Positions 10,827 through 23,800 of a stretch of DNA of 64,000 nucleotides are shown in pieces (position 1 is the stretch's first letter; each line of letters opens with the position of its first letter). The notes under the pieces were generated by a model. It ran no database searches. It was not told the DNA's origin and worked only from the letters and a program-made list of their open reading frames with translations. A program made the position numbers and the translations under genes. The stretch lies in assembly GCA_030161315.1 (NCBI GenBank), contig BSQW01000008.1:12896001-12960000 (forward strand), given 5' to 3'. The DNA comes from Eutrema japonicum. Its lineage: Eukaryota; Streptophyta; Magnoliopsida; Brassicales; Brassicaceae.

Positions 10827-11201
10827 ACTTGTTTGTCTTGTGTACCTTGAAATGCTCAGATTGGTTTGTGTCTTTGTTTCTTTGATTTCTCATTTTGAAA
10901 TAATGATTTGTTTCTTATGTTCCTTGAAACATATCTCTCTGTTCTTTGATTTCTCAATTTGAAGTTTCGATTTGTTTCTTATGCTTCAGGAAATACAAGT
11001 TTCAAGTTCTTTTTTTTTTGAGTGGGCTTTGTCTGCAAAGTTAGTTTAGATTACCAGAAATGTGATAATTGCAATGCTTTTTTTAAGCATATTTCGCCTT
11101 TGCAAGTGTTTAAGCGATGATAGAAGAAACAAACAAAAAAAAAACGAATTTTAACAATTAAGAAATTAGTAAGTTTGCTTTACGAAACCACTTGGTCACC
11201 A
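10827..11201. other. 3' UTR and spacer
   Basis: T-rich sequence with direct repeats of gatttgtttcttatg (about 10904 and 10967), typical of a 3' UTR. No gene seen. Confidence 0.45.
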
Positions 11202-11209
11202 ATTGGTGG

Positions 11210-12185
11210 TAGGCCTGGGATTATTATCCGGTATCCGCTCCGATCCGATCCGAAAAAATGGATATCCAGGTAGTTCGGATACGGATCTGGATAGTAAAAT
11301 AACATATCCGGCGGATACGGATACGGATCCGCATAATAGAAAATTTTAAAAACGGATATCCGATATCCGTTTATAAAATAAGCCCATGATTGTTAGAGTC
11401 CAAAATGTTTTAAAAAACAAACAAAGCCCATTAGTTTTTGAAACCCATGATTGTATAACTCTCCAAACCTAATATCACAACAACGCTCTCTCTTTCTCCC
11501 TGACGGCGATCCTCTGCTGCTCCATCTCCATCTTTCGTCTTCATCTGGTTCTGCTCCCTCGCTGTTTGGATCATCTACGAATGCTTCTGCGACTGCTCAT
11601 GGTTCTTGAAGAAATCGTCGAGATCGAGGCCGATGCGCGTGAAACGCGTGGCGTGGTGTCGCCGTCGTATGTCCTCGTCGATTAACCGTTGAGCATCCGC
11701 GATGGTGGTTCCTGATTTGCCTTGGTGGTCGTCGAGGAAACAGCAGAGTTGCTCTGCGCCGATTATACCGGAGGATCCGTCGCCGTCGCTGTCGCTGGAA
11801 TCTCCGTCGCCTCCTCCACCGCTTCCGTTGTCATCTTGTAATTGTAACTCCCATTGTCATACGACTCTGTTTTCTTCTCCTTCCCTATTGTCAAATCGAA
11901 AACTTTTTAAAATTTCGATTTTCGATTATTATTAGGTCTGAAGCTCTTATTTTCACCCAAATTATGAAGAAGATTTAAGAGTAAACGAATTATTTCCAAT
12001 TTTAATTAATAAACCGGATCGGATCCAGATATCCGTGAATATCCGGGGTTTTTAACGGATATTCGGAACTGGATATCCGGAGCTTTCGGATCCGGATACG
12101 GATAATGAAATTGATTATCCGACGGATACGGATACGGATCCGGATACCTTAAAAAATCCGGATATCCGCTCCGTTCCCAGGCCTA
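11210..12185. mobile_element. Non-autonomous hAT-type DNA transposon, 976 bp
   Basis: The element begins TAGGCCTGGGA and ends TCCCAGGCCTA, perfect inverted termini. It is flanked by an exact 8-bp duplication ATTGGTGG at 11202-11209 and 12186-12193. Eight-base target duplications and a TAGG terminus are hAT hallmarks. Both subterminal zones (11218-11370 and 12010-12180) are packed with GGATATCC, CGGATACGGAT and ATCCGGAT motifs, the kind of clustered sites that hAT transposases bind. The centre, about 11400-11950, is unlike the ends and carries a gene-like GC-rich segment with an ORF at 11702-11935 (MVVPDLPWWSSRKQ, then serine/proline-rich). No transposase is encoded, so movement would require one in trans. 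Confidence 0.85.
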
Positions 12186-12239
12186 ATTGGTGGTGGTGGG
12201 AGTGGTTCACACTTGTGGAGAAGTCGTTGGTCTAGGTGA

Positions 12240-12595
12240 GGGATCGATATTCCTCGCAAACGCGGAATTATTAAACAATTTTTCATTTGGCCACCCGGAG
12301 GTGCCTAGGACAATACTAGATAGAAAAAACAAATGGATGTATGCCCGGGCCTCGGGGAAATTAGTATGGGTTTTGGCCTGGGACTCTTCCGGTTATCAAA
12401 AAAAAAAAAATGTCATGTTGGTCTAGCCCAAAGATTGACTTCTCGCAAACGCGGAACTATCAAACTATTTCCCATTTGGCAATCTGTGGTGCCTAGGACA
12501 ATACTAGATAGAAAAAACAAAATGGATGTTTGCCCGAGCCTCAAAGAGATTAGTATGGGCTCTGGCTTAGGACCGTCTCGGTTATTTTAAGCGCA
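12240..12595 (+). repeat. Two tandem SINE-3'-end-like fragments
   Basis: Two related blocks at about 12252-12410 and 12442-12590 share tcgcaaacgcggaa, ggtgcctaggacaatacta and a gcc(t)cgg...attagtatggg...cggttat end. The first is followed by an A-tract. The 3' ends resemble the tail of the SINE at 13215-13405 (cctcgtggaattaatctggg ... cggttat), so these are probably decayed SINE copies. No clear box A/B or target duplication was found. Confidence 0.45.
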
Positions 12596-13214
12596 AATGA
12601 AGGACTTGTCGGGTTGCGTATTAATTATCTTCGATATTTTTGAAAAAAAATTCAATATGTTAACTGTTTTCTATATTATCAATATGTACTATATAGAACA
12701 GTAGTAATCAATCAACCATGTACTTTATTTTTCAATATCTGGTAAAGAATTTGTTAATCTATAGTATTACCTAACCATGATGTATCATAATTTGAAAGTA
12801 TCCGGCAGAGTTCTTCTAATACAAACCTAGTAGTAATAATTTATGGGATTTAAGAATTTTTAATCTCATGTTTACAGTTTAGTTGGCAAAAGATATATTG
12901 AAGTCGGATGTGACCTTAAATGTGAATACATTATCCAGTAGATTTGGTCGGTAGATGGCGTGGGAATTCGATCCTTATTGACTCTTGCAAATCCCTTGGG
13001 GCCATCTATTCCGAATGGTCGAATTCCACAGTTTTTTGTTGTTTTACATAATCTTTTGTCAACGTTGTTTTTTTCTTCTTTTTCTCAACGGTTTTTTTTT
13101 TTGTTTTTATTAGAAGTTGTGAAAATGATTTATGCCTCGACGGCTCGACGAGAAGTCACTCCCAAAAAAAAAAAGAGACAAAATGATGTATGGCAAGTTA
13201 ACGAGGAGTTCATA

Positions 13215-13405
13215 GAACCAAGCGCTCGTATCCCAGTGGTAGTAGCTGAATTCGGCTGGTATGGGTATGTGCCACGTCCCATGGGTTCGACTCCGCTTGG
13301 CTACCTCTCCACGTTCTTACAAATTGTAAGCGTGTAATCCGGATGAGGAGCCTCGTGGAATTAATCTGGGTCTAGAAAGCATGGGATGCCCACGGTTATA
13401 AAAAA
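13215..13405 (+). mobile_element. tRNA-derived SINE
   Basis: A 191-bp insertion flanked by a 15-bp duplication with one mismatch (13200-13214 and 13406-13420, core gagttcata). It contains a box A-like CCCAGTGGTAGTAGC near 13232 and a box B GGTTCGACTCC at 13284-13294, the RNA polymerase III internal promoter of tRNA-derived SINEs, and ends in cggttat followed by an A-tract. A second, minus-strand copy of the same family lies at 31905-32103. Confidence 0.8.
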
Positions 13406-14106
13406 AACGATGAGTTCATAAACGAATAATGAGCCTTATATTTCTGGATGACGATATCTGGATCCCATAAATCAATAGAAAAGATCAAAGGAATATACAT
13501 AGATGAATATCGAAGGAGACCAGAAGAAATCCAATTATGGAATCCAAAGAGAACAACAATGCGATTATCTACAAGTTTCTATCCAACTATACGCTTATCA
13601 AACAATAAATACCTAAAATACAATGCTTAAGACTAATATAAGAGACAGAAATTAGTAATGAAGAAACCCCTATTCCTGATAGATTCCAATGTAGCGTTTA
13701 TAAAATATAGAAATAATAAGTTAAAGTAAAGTTTAAACTTCCATTAATAATTAACTGATATGCATTTGAGTTGGAGAACTTGGAGGCAGCGGGGAAGATC
13801 TGAGTCCATGAATTATTTCATTGTTTAAGAGACCTCACTCTGTCATATATAATTAAATTAATCTTATCCCAATCTTGAGGTATACAACATATCCCCAAAA
13901 AGGTTCTTTAAGGTGCAAACATGAAGCATCTTTTGGTAGCTTAAGATCTTTCCAAAAATCGTTTCACACATTTTCCCAATCGTTATGACTTGTTTAATCA
14001 ATTTCAGGTGCTTTATGAACTATATAAAGCAATATTTTTTTTTCTCTACTTATAGAAGCGAGATTGCAATTCTTAGTTTCAGATGATTTAATAAAGATAA
14101 CCAAAT

Positions 14107-14789
14107 ATGAGTACAAACTCTTATCTCACCGAAAAACCGGATGAAAAAACTGAAGGTTCTTGAGGATTTAACATCAAATGTAAAGCAGATACAAGACAAT
14201 GTATTGGAGGAGATCGATACTCACTCTAAACGCAAACACAATATATCTCCAACGCTTCTTCCGTGGGAGATTTGATAAAGAGAGATATTCAAGAAGAAGA
14301 ATGTACGTACCGGTGGTAACTTATGAAGATGTTAAGCCATATATCAGCCCGACCTATATATTACCGGTTTCTTACGAAGGTAAAAATCAGAGGTTGTCTT
14401 TCTTTCGTTATATATATTGCGGGTATACACTTATAATAAGATCATGATTGTTTTGCGTTTGCATGTTACTAATATTCTCTTATTGATTTTAGTTATGACA
14501 TATTAGAAAATCCAGTACAACTTTACCATACCCATCTTTTTAAGTGTCCTAATTTTTAAAGCGTTGATATTGTAGTTCGGGAACTTCAGGAGGAACACAA
14601 AAGATGATGCCATGGAATGAAAAGTTCTTGGAACACTTGACATTCATGACATTTGATTTTCTCATGGATTTCTTCATCTCACAGGGTGCTTCTATTGGTC
14701 AATACAAGACTCCGAGGTGCATTAAATCTGGAAAAGCCTTAGAGGTACTAGAGAAAAGTGTGGTAGCCCTTCTTTCAAGAACTAGATAA
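14107..14789 (+). pseudogene. GH3 acyl-acid-amido synthetase pseudogene (frameshifted, internal deletion)
   Basis: GH3 enzymes join amino acids to auxin, jasmonate or other acyl acids. The remnant starts MSTNSYLTEKPDEKTEG, then shifts frame to LEDLTSNVKQIQDNVLEEI, shifts again to LTLNANTIYLQRFFRGRFDK and VPVVTYEDVKPYI, followed by an intron-like stretch. The next exon has the ATP-binding-region sequence SSGTSGGTQKMMPWNEKFLE. Directly after it (about 14649) the frame passes into the family's C-terminus, FDFLMDFFISQGASIGQ YKTPRCIKSGKALEVL, ending at TAG/TAA 14787-14789. The central several hundred residues (rest of the N-domain and most of the C-domain) are missing. A. thaliana has a GH3 gene (AT1G23160, recalled) here. 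The gene is clearly non-functional. Confidence 0.9.
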
Positions 14790-17078
14790 TGTTTCTTATA
14801 TGTGTGGTGGAGAGTACAATAAATATGCATGTGCGTATGCTAGCTGCGTATTAGTTCTCTTAATTGTTGGAACTTTTTTCTTTTTTAATTGACTGGTTCC
14901 ATTCATTGCTTCCATTCGTGAATCTCGCATCGTTTTATACTTATAATGACTACATAAGAAGGAAAGAAAAATATATATGACCATTTGTATACTTAATTCT
15001 AGATTTATAAATATGTATATGTACATGAAGTATATAACATATTTAGAGTTCCCTTATAATTAAGTGAACAAAATTCTATATGTATGTTGCATAGATTATT
15101 GATTATTTATAATATAGTGAAAGCTCAGGGGATGGGGTAAAACAAAATAAATCTTTATACCTTGAAGTATTGGAGCTCGACATCTTAATATATAGATTTG
15201 TAAAATGTAAAACTTATGAATATGTTAGAGATAAATAGAAGTCATGCTGTTTCCGAGTAGAACCTACGTGCTTAAAACCTAGATATAGAAAAGCGTAATG
15301 GGCCTCACAACCAATAATGGGCCTAAATTTTGAACAAATGCTAAACCCAAAAGACTTCTCAAAAACACATACTATATATTTTTATTTTTTTATTTTTTTT
15401 TGGAATTGAACACATACTATTTTCTTCACAAGAATTTTGCTTTCCAACATTCAAGAGTGATCGCAAATCGCAGGCATTGTTATTATCACGTTTACGTTCA
15501 CGCGCTAATCAAATTTTAATTAATTTGTCACAAAACGTAAGTAGTGATGAAGAAAAGACAATTAACCACAAAAATCAACGGATTAGTCAACGTTTGATCT
15601 AAAACGGCTTAGTCGGAAAAATAATTAGTGATTTAATGGATTAATTAACGAATAATTTTTTTTGTCCCTCGAATAATTGATATTTTTTTAATCGAAAGTT
15701 GTGATTTCAAGAGTATTTTGGCATTTTTTTCCCATCCACATGCATGGTTTTGTTATTTAGCCGTTTAATTTCGTTGACTTTATGAGAAAGTAGTTGTTTT
15801 GAGTTTTGACTCTCGTATAGATTATTTGCACGAACTTCTCCACCAATTACCACCACTTTCCATTTTTCTCTTTATCATTTACAAGCCATTATGAAAAAAC
15901 AATCATTCAAAATTTTTTTTTTTTTAATAAAAATTTATGCATTTGATTGTCATTCGTCACTCGTTTATGTTTATAAGAAAAAAAGTTATAGCTGGATCAG
16001 TGAAATTATTTACCTGCACATTGAAAGCTTTAATTTTGTAGATCTGGCTACGGGGGAAAAACAGGTGATATTAAATGATATGTATAGTATAGTAGACTAC
16101 ATTTACTCAATGCGAATATGAATGAATAGGACTCATTGACAAATATAACATTGGTGGAAGTATCCAAAGAAACTAATTTTATTCATTTTAAAGATACCTA
16201 AAATAGTACAATTTTTTTATTCTAAAAATAACAAAAATAACACAAATAATTACGTGAAAATACATATTTACCAAAATAAAATTAAAACATTGTGTTTATG
16301 TTCACTATTTCCTATTTAGGATTTAGTTTTTCCCTATTAGAAAAAGATTTTGAGTCATTTTAATATTAAATTTGTGATATTATTGTCGCTTTTATCTAAT
16401 AGTGTTAAATTTGAGATAAAATTTTTAAAATATGCTATTTTGGACAATTGCTCAATTGATAATTGTCAAATATCATCTGGTAGGAGACTCAACAAATGTA
16501 GCATTCATATAAACAAAATATAAAACAAAAATTGTAGGTTTAAAATTTGAACTTTTTAAAATCATAAGGACTTAAAGTTTATAATATTTTATGATGTGTC
16601 TATCTAAAATCTAGAATATGGAAAACTATCAAGATTTACTCACATTTTAACAAAAACTATCAAGATTTAGTCATATTGGCATCTTTAATATAGAATAGTC
16701 TGATAATTTGTTTTTGCTTAACATCAATGGTCTGATCATTTGAATCACGATACAAAATTTTGTTTGCTCAGATCATAGTCAAAACAAATAAACCTAAAAT
16801 CGTTGACTCAAAATAATTTTTTTTCCAAAAAAAATAGTCAATGAATCTGTTTCACTTTATATCTTTCAAATGTGAAATTTCAAATTTCCATCAAACTAAA
16901 TACCATTTTTAAAAATTAATATCCCACCTCTAACCTATTTATATACCTCTCCGTCCGGTCATCCCGTTTCTCATTGTCGTCGTCGTCTTTTTTACCTGTT
17001 TCTCTTTCTTCTCGCCGGAGAGACCCCAAAAAAAAAAAACAGAGACTTTTGTATTAATTTCGAGAGCTCAAGGGAAAT
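14790..17078. other. Intergenic DNA and promoter of the TMEM214-like gene
   Basis: A+T-rich, no gene seen. A short open frame at 15891-16121 is not supported by any domain. The final 120 bases hold a pyrimidine-rich leader (gtcgtcgtcgtc, ctctttcttctcgcc) and an A-tract just before the start codon at 17079. Confidence 0.5.
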
Positions 17079-20032
17079 ATGGATCCGATCGAATCCGTGG
17101 AGTACAATGGCTTTGAGAACACCAACGGAAACTCTCACAACGACCATGGGTGGAAGAAGGTAGTGTACCCGAAACGCAATCGGAAGCAGAAACCGGCGGA
17201 TCAGGCGGTGAATGGCACCTCCGGAAATCTGGTTCCCAATGGAGCTTTAGCGAACGGAGACAACGTCTTCCGTTCCCTCGAGGAGCAGGCTAAAGATCGC
17301 CATCGACGTATCCTCGAGGCGAGGAAGGCCGCTGATGCGTCGGACGATTCCGATCTGACGAGATCTAAACGCCGATCCAACGGTTACGGCGACGAGGGAT
17401 ACGATTTTGACGACAGCGACACTGAAATCGATGTGGGGAAGGAGAATTTGAAGGCGGAGGGAGCTAAAAAACCGAAGCCCAAGAAGGAGAAGAAGCCTAA
17501 GGTGACTTTAGCAGAAGCTGCTGCTAAAATTGACGCATCCAATCTCGCAGCTTTCCTCGTCGAAGCTTCGGTATGTGCATGGAATGTAGATTTGGATTCG
17601 ATCCGTTAGTTTTAGTCGAAATTCTGATCTAAATTGCTAAGAACAAATCGAATTTACGGGCTTTGTTCGATTATAGGAACTATATGCGAGTCAGCCAGAG
17701 ATTCAGCTAATGAGATATGCTGATTACTTTGGGAGAGCACTCTCTGGAGTATCATCATCTCATTTCCCGTGGGTGAAAACGTTCAAGGAATCTCCTTTGT
17801 CCAAGCTGATCGATGTGAGCAATCTCTCTTACGATTTTTCAGTTCGTTAAAAATCCAGTCTTTCTAATGATTGTAAATCGAATTAAGTCAAAGATTCAAC
17901 TTCGTCATTGTGTTTTTGTGTTTAAGTGTCTTGTCTAATCATGTCATAGTTTTCTGTTGGGTTACTTTTTTTCTTTTTTCGGTAGAGCTGAAATCTTCTT
18001 TGTTCATACAGATTCCACTCTCTCATATTCCTGAAGCTGTTTATAATACATCAGCCGATTGGATCAACCAACGTCCGATTGAGGCACTTGGAGCCTTTGT
18101 ATTGTGGGCCTTGGATGGCATTCTTGCAGACTTGGCTGTACAACAAGGAGGCGCCAAGGGCGGTAAGAAGGGCGCACAACACGCTTCTTCGAAATCTCAT
18201 GTATTATGGTAGCTGGACTATACGGTCTTGTTGGTCTGAATTTATACCCATTAAATTGCCTTGGTTTTGTGGATGCGTATATCTACTCACTTCTCACTTC
18301 TTTTATAAGTTTATCAGATGGATACTTTCTGATCTTTGGTCATACTACTCACTTCTTTTATAAGTTTATCAGTGTCGGTCTAACAAGACTCGTGTTGAAC
18401 TTGTTCTCAGTTACCATTGCGTTACTAACTTCATCATTTTTCGATTCTTTTGATGAATAGGTTGCAATATTTGTGACAGTAGCAATGGTATTGCGCAAGA
18501 AACCTGATGCTCTTACTAATATATTGCCAACTTTGAGGGAGAATCCCAAGTATCAAGGACAGGATAAGCTTCCAGTCACAGTTTGGATGATGGCTCAGGT
18601 GTGTGCAGTTTTATTCTTGATATAAACGAAGACCCAAGACTACCAAAACATGTTATTTTTTCTTTATGATAGCGATTCTGAATTTGGCTATCTCTTATCT
18701 GCTAACTATGCACAGGCCTCCCAAGGTGATCTATCAGTAGGCTTGTACTCGTGGGCGCACAACTTGTTACCGGTTGTCAGTAGCAAGAGTTGCAATCCTC
18801 ATTCAAGGGATCTCATCCTTCAGTTGGTTGGGAGGTGAGTTTAAAAAATTCTGTTCGATATCCTGTTTGTGTGATGATTATCTAATCTTGGTTATTGTTT
18901 TTTTTTGTCAGGATCTTGTCCAACCCGAAGGCCCGGACCATACTAGTTAATGGGGCTGTTAGGAAGGGAGAGCGATTGATTCCACCTCCTTCGTTGGAGA
19001 TCTTAATGAGACTTACATTCCCCGCATCATCCGCAAGAGTGAAGGTAAAGTGATGTTGGGATTTCGAGACAATATATTGTGATGCATGAGAGTGTTGATT
19101 TTGATCTCTAGGATGGTTTGACGCGCAGGCTACAGAGAGGTTTGAGGCAATATATCCCTTGTTGAAGGAGGTGTCTCTTGCTGGTGCACCTGGAAGCAAG
19201 GCAATGAAGCAAGTCACGCAGCAGATATTCACTTTTACTCTGAAAGCAGCTGGGGAAGGTATGACAAAACTTCTGTCTCTAAATGCCTACCTTTGTATCT
19301 TCTAGGAGACGGTACAATTAAAAGTTTATAATGTGTCTTGGTACAGGAAATCCCGCATTAGCTAAGGAAGCGGCTGCAATCACTATTTGGGCTATCACCC
19401 AAAATGTTGATTGCTGCAAGCACTGGGTAGGATTCACTCTAATTTTTTTTCCCACATATGAGTTATTTGTGACTGGATTTTTACTTACTGGTGTTTCTGG
19501 CTTGTGGGTCGGGTGAACAGGAGAAGCTCTATAATGACAATTTGGAAGCTAGTGTTGCTGTTCTTAAAAAGCTCATAGAAGAGTGGAAGGAGCATTCTGT
19601 CAAACTGACTCCTGCTGATACCCTCACTCTCAACCGAACAATTAAGAGCTTGAGGCAAAAGGTTTCTAACTAATGTTCCATCTTTTATATCTCGCTGCCA
19701 ATGCATCACTCCCCGTTCACTTTTGATACTGATTCTGATCCAATGATGTTTTACTAAAACTGCAGAATGAGGAAGCTCTTGCTGAGGGAGGAGCCAATGG
19801 TGCAAGCCAGTCCCTTTACAAAGATGCAAACAAATGCTGCAAGGTGATCTCTGGGAAACTCTCCAGCGGCAGTGGCTGCATCAAAGGTATAGCTATCGTT
19901 GCTATTCTGGCTGCTGCAGGTGCTGCTGCTCTGTCTGCCAACCCTGAGGCTATAGCCGAGCTGAAGAACCAGATGGAGTCGTGGGACCTCAACAAATTCA
20001 CTGAGTCAGTAATGACAACTTTTAAGAACTAA
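17079..20032 (+). CDS. TMEM214-like ER membrane protein (DUF2359; AT1G23170/AT1G70770-like)
   Basis: Ten exons join in phase: 17079-17570, 17677-17814, 18012-18200, 18461-18598, 18716-18834, 18912-19044, 19129-19258, 19347-19426, 19521-19661 and 19766-20032. They give 608 residues, close to the plant family length. The N-terminus is polar and charged (HGWKKVVYPKRNRKQKP, then DFDDSDTEIDVG and a lysine-rich AKKPKPKKEKKPK), followed by conserved blocks LYASQPEIQLMRYADYFGRA, LGAFVLWALDGILADLA, VTVWMMAQASQGDLSVGLYS and WAHNLLPVV. A hydrophobic segment IKGIAIVAILAAAGAAAL at roughly residues 559-576 is the probable membrane anchor. Animal TMEM214 is an ER protein that binds procaspase-4; the plant role is not established. 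No lesion is seen. Two introns (after 18200 and in the 5' half) are A+T-rich and variable. Confidence 0.9.
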
Positions 20033-20840
20033 AGTGAAAACATGTTGGGGACGATAAGCAAGAGAAGTAAGTCTCCTTATCGTCGGTCTAGAGAATTACT
20101 TGAAAAGTCGCCTTTTTATGCTCTCTGGTTACAAAGTTTTGAAACCTAACCAGAATTAGGAGAGGTTAGGCTGATGAGTGAGAAGAGGTTTCTGTGTTTT
20201 AATTTCTTATTTGTGGGGAGTTTGTTCAAAACAAAGCTCTCAAGGTGTTGAGAATGTTGTTTCTAGTTTGAGATAATGACGGTTTTATGTTCTTTGTTTT
20301 TTTTGTTTTTCCTTTCCTTTCCGGGAACAATAAAGTTATATTTCGTTTTGCTCTTATGGAATTGTGTTCTTGTACACATGTTCAACATAGTAACCGATTA
20401 TAGTGAGAATCAGGCATTAATTGGGTACCTTAGAAAAAGTTCTCGACTTTGGAAGTTACTTAAAGTTGAGAAACAAGTAAACCTGCAAAAGCTTTTCAAA
20501 GACAAGTTTCAAAGACAAGAAACAAGTTTACAGTCTGATAAAGACAAGTTTAGAATAAAAAATCAGAAAATCTCACTCCTGAGTGTCATCGGATCGCAAA
20601 TGATTCAATCTCGTTCCAAATTTTCTGGTCATTCCAATTTCATATCGTATTGTTCTATATTTAGCCTTAAGAACCAGTGAGGTTGTAAAGAATAGGAATT
20701 TTTTTTGGCCAGAAAAAAAAACAAAAAAAACATCGTCTATATTTATCTCATTTTATCACCAAGCGAACACTGTAAGAGGTTGAATCATATAGAACGGAGA
20801 CAACAACAATACAACGTTTGAGTTGGTTCGATTCTTCTTC
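20033..20840. other. 3' UTR and short spacer to the ARM-repeat gene
   Basis: Contains an open frame at 20276-20680 with no recognisable domain, which I take as 3' UTR or spacer. The last 80 bases are the leader of the next gene. Confidence 0.45.
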
Positions 20841-23800
20841 ATGTCACTCGGCTTTCTCGAGCTCCCTTGTTTCCGTCTACTGCCAATTTCAAACACCCAA
20901 TTCCAGTCTTCCCTCTCTGTCCAAGCCAGAAAACAACCTAGAAGAAGACGCGAGCTCTCCTTCAGCCCCTTTACGATACTTATCCACTCGAATCATCGTC
21001 TTCGTCATGGTTTCTCCGACCCCAATTCAAGCTTTCACCGTGCCCACTGTGGTGGAGAAGCTGGACACTCCGATACCGCAGATAAAGGCTCTGTCGCTTC
21101 TGTAAGTCCCTCTGATTGTGTAGTATTGGAAAATAACATTCGATTATAGGTTAAAGGTTGATTCTTTGTGTCTTTTTGTTTGTTGGCGTATAAGCTTAGT
21201 TTGAGGATGGTGTAGAAGTGAGGAGTGAAAGCTCTTCAGGCCTTGGTGATAGCTATGTGGCATTGTTTGTGCGAATGCTCGGTTTAGACAACGACCCTCT
21301 TGACCGAGAACAGGCCATAGAGGCGCTATGGAAGTACTCTTTAGGTGGAAAGAAATGTGTTGATGCGATAATGCAGTTTCATGGTTGTTTGAATCTCATT
21401 GTCAATCTTCTCAAGTCCGAGTCTAGCCCCACCTGTGAAGCTTCTGCGGGGCTAATACGGTCTATAGCTTCAGTGAATGTGTACAGAGAATTGGTTGCTG
21501 AGAGTGGAGCGTTGGAAGAGATAACCGCTCTATTGAGCAGGCCTTCGTTAGCTACAGTGGTATGAAGGGTTATGATCCCAAAGTAGTATACTTTTGAGCT
21601 TTGATAGATTTGAATTTTGGAGGTATGAATGTTCGATAGTTTTGTTTTTCCAGGTGAAAGAACAAAGCATATGTGCTCTGTGGAATCTGACTGTGGATGA
21701 AGAAATAAGGGAAAAAGTTGCTGACTTTGATATCCTTAGGCTACTCATTAGTTTCCTTGAAGATGATGATGTAAACGTAAAGGAAGCAGCTGGTGGCGTC
21801 TTGGCTAATCTAGCCCTTAGCCGCTCGAACCATAAGATTATGGTGGAAGTAGGAGTCATACCGAAACTGGTAAGACCATTGCGTTCTGTTCCTGAAAGAA
21901 TCAAATTATTAGCTTTACATCCAAATATTTATCTGTGGCACGTTAGAGTGAAGTGATTGTTAAATAGTCAAGGTGAGAATTGAAATAACTGAAAGGATGT
22001 GAAATTGGCTGAGCATCCCTTAGGGGATATGGAAAGAAATGTCTATTAGTTGGTTGTGCTTCAGCTTGCTTATTACCTTCCCAATTGGATCCAGGCAAAA
22101 CTGTTGAAAGGCGATAATACAGAAAACAAAGAGTCTAAAATTATTAGAAAAGAAGCAAGAAATGTGCTTTTGGAGCTCGCCAAAGACGAATACTACAGAA
22201 TTCTCGTCATTGAGGAGGGTGTTGTACCCATTCCCATAATTGGTGCAGACGCTTACAAGTCCTTCAGACCGGATCTGTATTCTTGGCCTAGTTTACCAGA
22301 TGGTATAAAGATCGAGCAGACAACAAAAGCTCCTTCTAGATTTGGTGCCTCTGAGTTGCTCCTTGGTTTAAATGTTGACAAGAACGTTGACGATGTAGAC
22401 GAAGCCAAAATGAAAGCGATAGTTGGGAGGACAAATCAGCAGTTCCTAGCCCGTATTGGAGCAATTGAATTTGAGAAGGAAATTAAATCCGAAGGGGCTG
22501 GGAAATCACAGCAGCAGCTTACTCTTCTTCCGTGCGTTGATGGTGTGGCTCGTTTAGTATTGATGCTTGGATTGGCAGATGAATTGGCAGTGACAAGAGC
22601 TGCAGAGTCAATAGCTGATGCATGTATCAGTGAGGATATGCGGGTTTCGTTCATGGAGGCCGGAGCTGTAAAGCCTTTGGTTCAGCTTTTAGCCAACAAC
22701 AACAAAGAGGCTGTTAAATTACCCATCATCCGTGCTTTAAAAAAATTATCTCTTAGGTGCTTATTTTTTAGTACTCACTACTTTTTTACTAAGCAGTTTC
22801 TCCTCCGAGGTTTTATTTTATACTTGATAAAATGCAGCCGCATCGTTTGCCAGAGGATTGAAGCTGAAGGTGCAGTACAGTTTTTTATTAATCTTCTGAA
22901 GCAGCCAGAGATCTCACCAAGCCTCACAGAACAGGTCTGACTTTGCTTTCTTTTGTCTTCGTTCCTTGATATCTTGTCTCGGCTATACTGAAATAACTGG
23001 ACGTGGGATGGTCTTTTGTGAACAATGCTTTGCAGATTCTGGATATACTTGCTCATATTTTAGATCCTAGTAAGGAAATGGAATCCAAGGTGTGTTTATT
23101 TTCCTTGTTTTATCACTAAATCTGTTCTCATTTGGCTTTAACTATTTCTCTATACGCTCCAGTTTTATGAAGGACCGGTGAACGGATCAAAAGCTGATTC
23201 CAGGTCAGTTTTCGTCTCGGTTTTTCTATATTCAGCTCATTTTTTGTTGTTGTTTTAGAAGTATCAAATACTCAGTATCGGATGGAATGAACAGAAAGGA
23301 AGTTCTGGACGCTACTGTTATTTCTAGGCTCCTCCAGATTGCGAAAACAGCCTCTCCTAACCTGCTAAGAAAGGCAATCTCTGTCATCGAGTTTGGTATG
23401 GTCATTAATCCAAACATGGACACGATCATCTCCGAGGATATCACAACTGTTCTGGATGTTGCTCTCCGTCAGAAAGTTCTGGAAGGTACAAAACTTATCT
23501 CTCGATATAACTGTTTGAATTCATACAATGGGGTTCCTCATATGATATCACACCAAGAAATTGTGGCTTTCATGACAAGTTATGAGACTTTTTTGGAAAT
23601 GCAGAACCTGAGAACGAAGCTGAGGTGTTAGAGAAACATCTGCTTGAGCTAGAAGAAGCTGGTTTGACAATCTCAGCTGCTTCAAGGCTACTGACAAAAC
23701 TTGTCGACTCTGAGACTTTTCGCGAAACTATGGATATGACGCTCTTCACGGAATTACTCAGGAAGATCCTAAGATCAAGCCTCCCTCTACACTACAAAGA

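Noticed and set aside
13225..13300. tRNA gene at the box A/box B motifs
   Set aside because: No acceptor stem or cloverleaf; the target duplication and A-tail show it to be a SINE.
20276..20680. 134-codon ORF between TMEM214-like and ARM-repeat genes
   Set aside because: Low-complexity hydrophobic start, no domain, and it lies in the expected 3' UTR.
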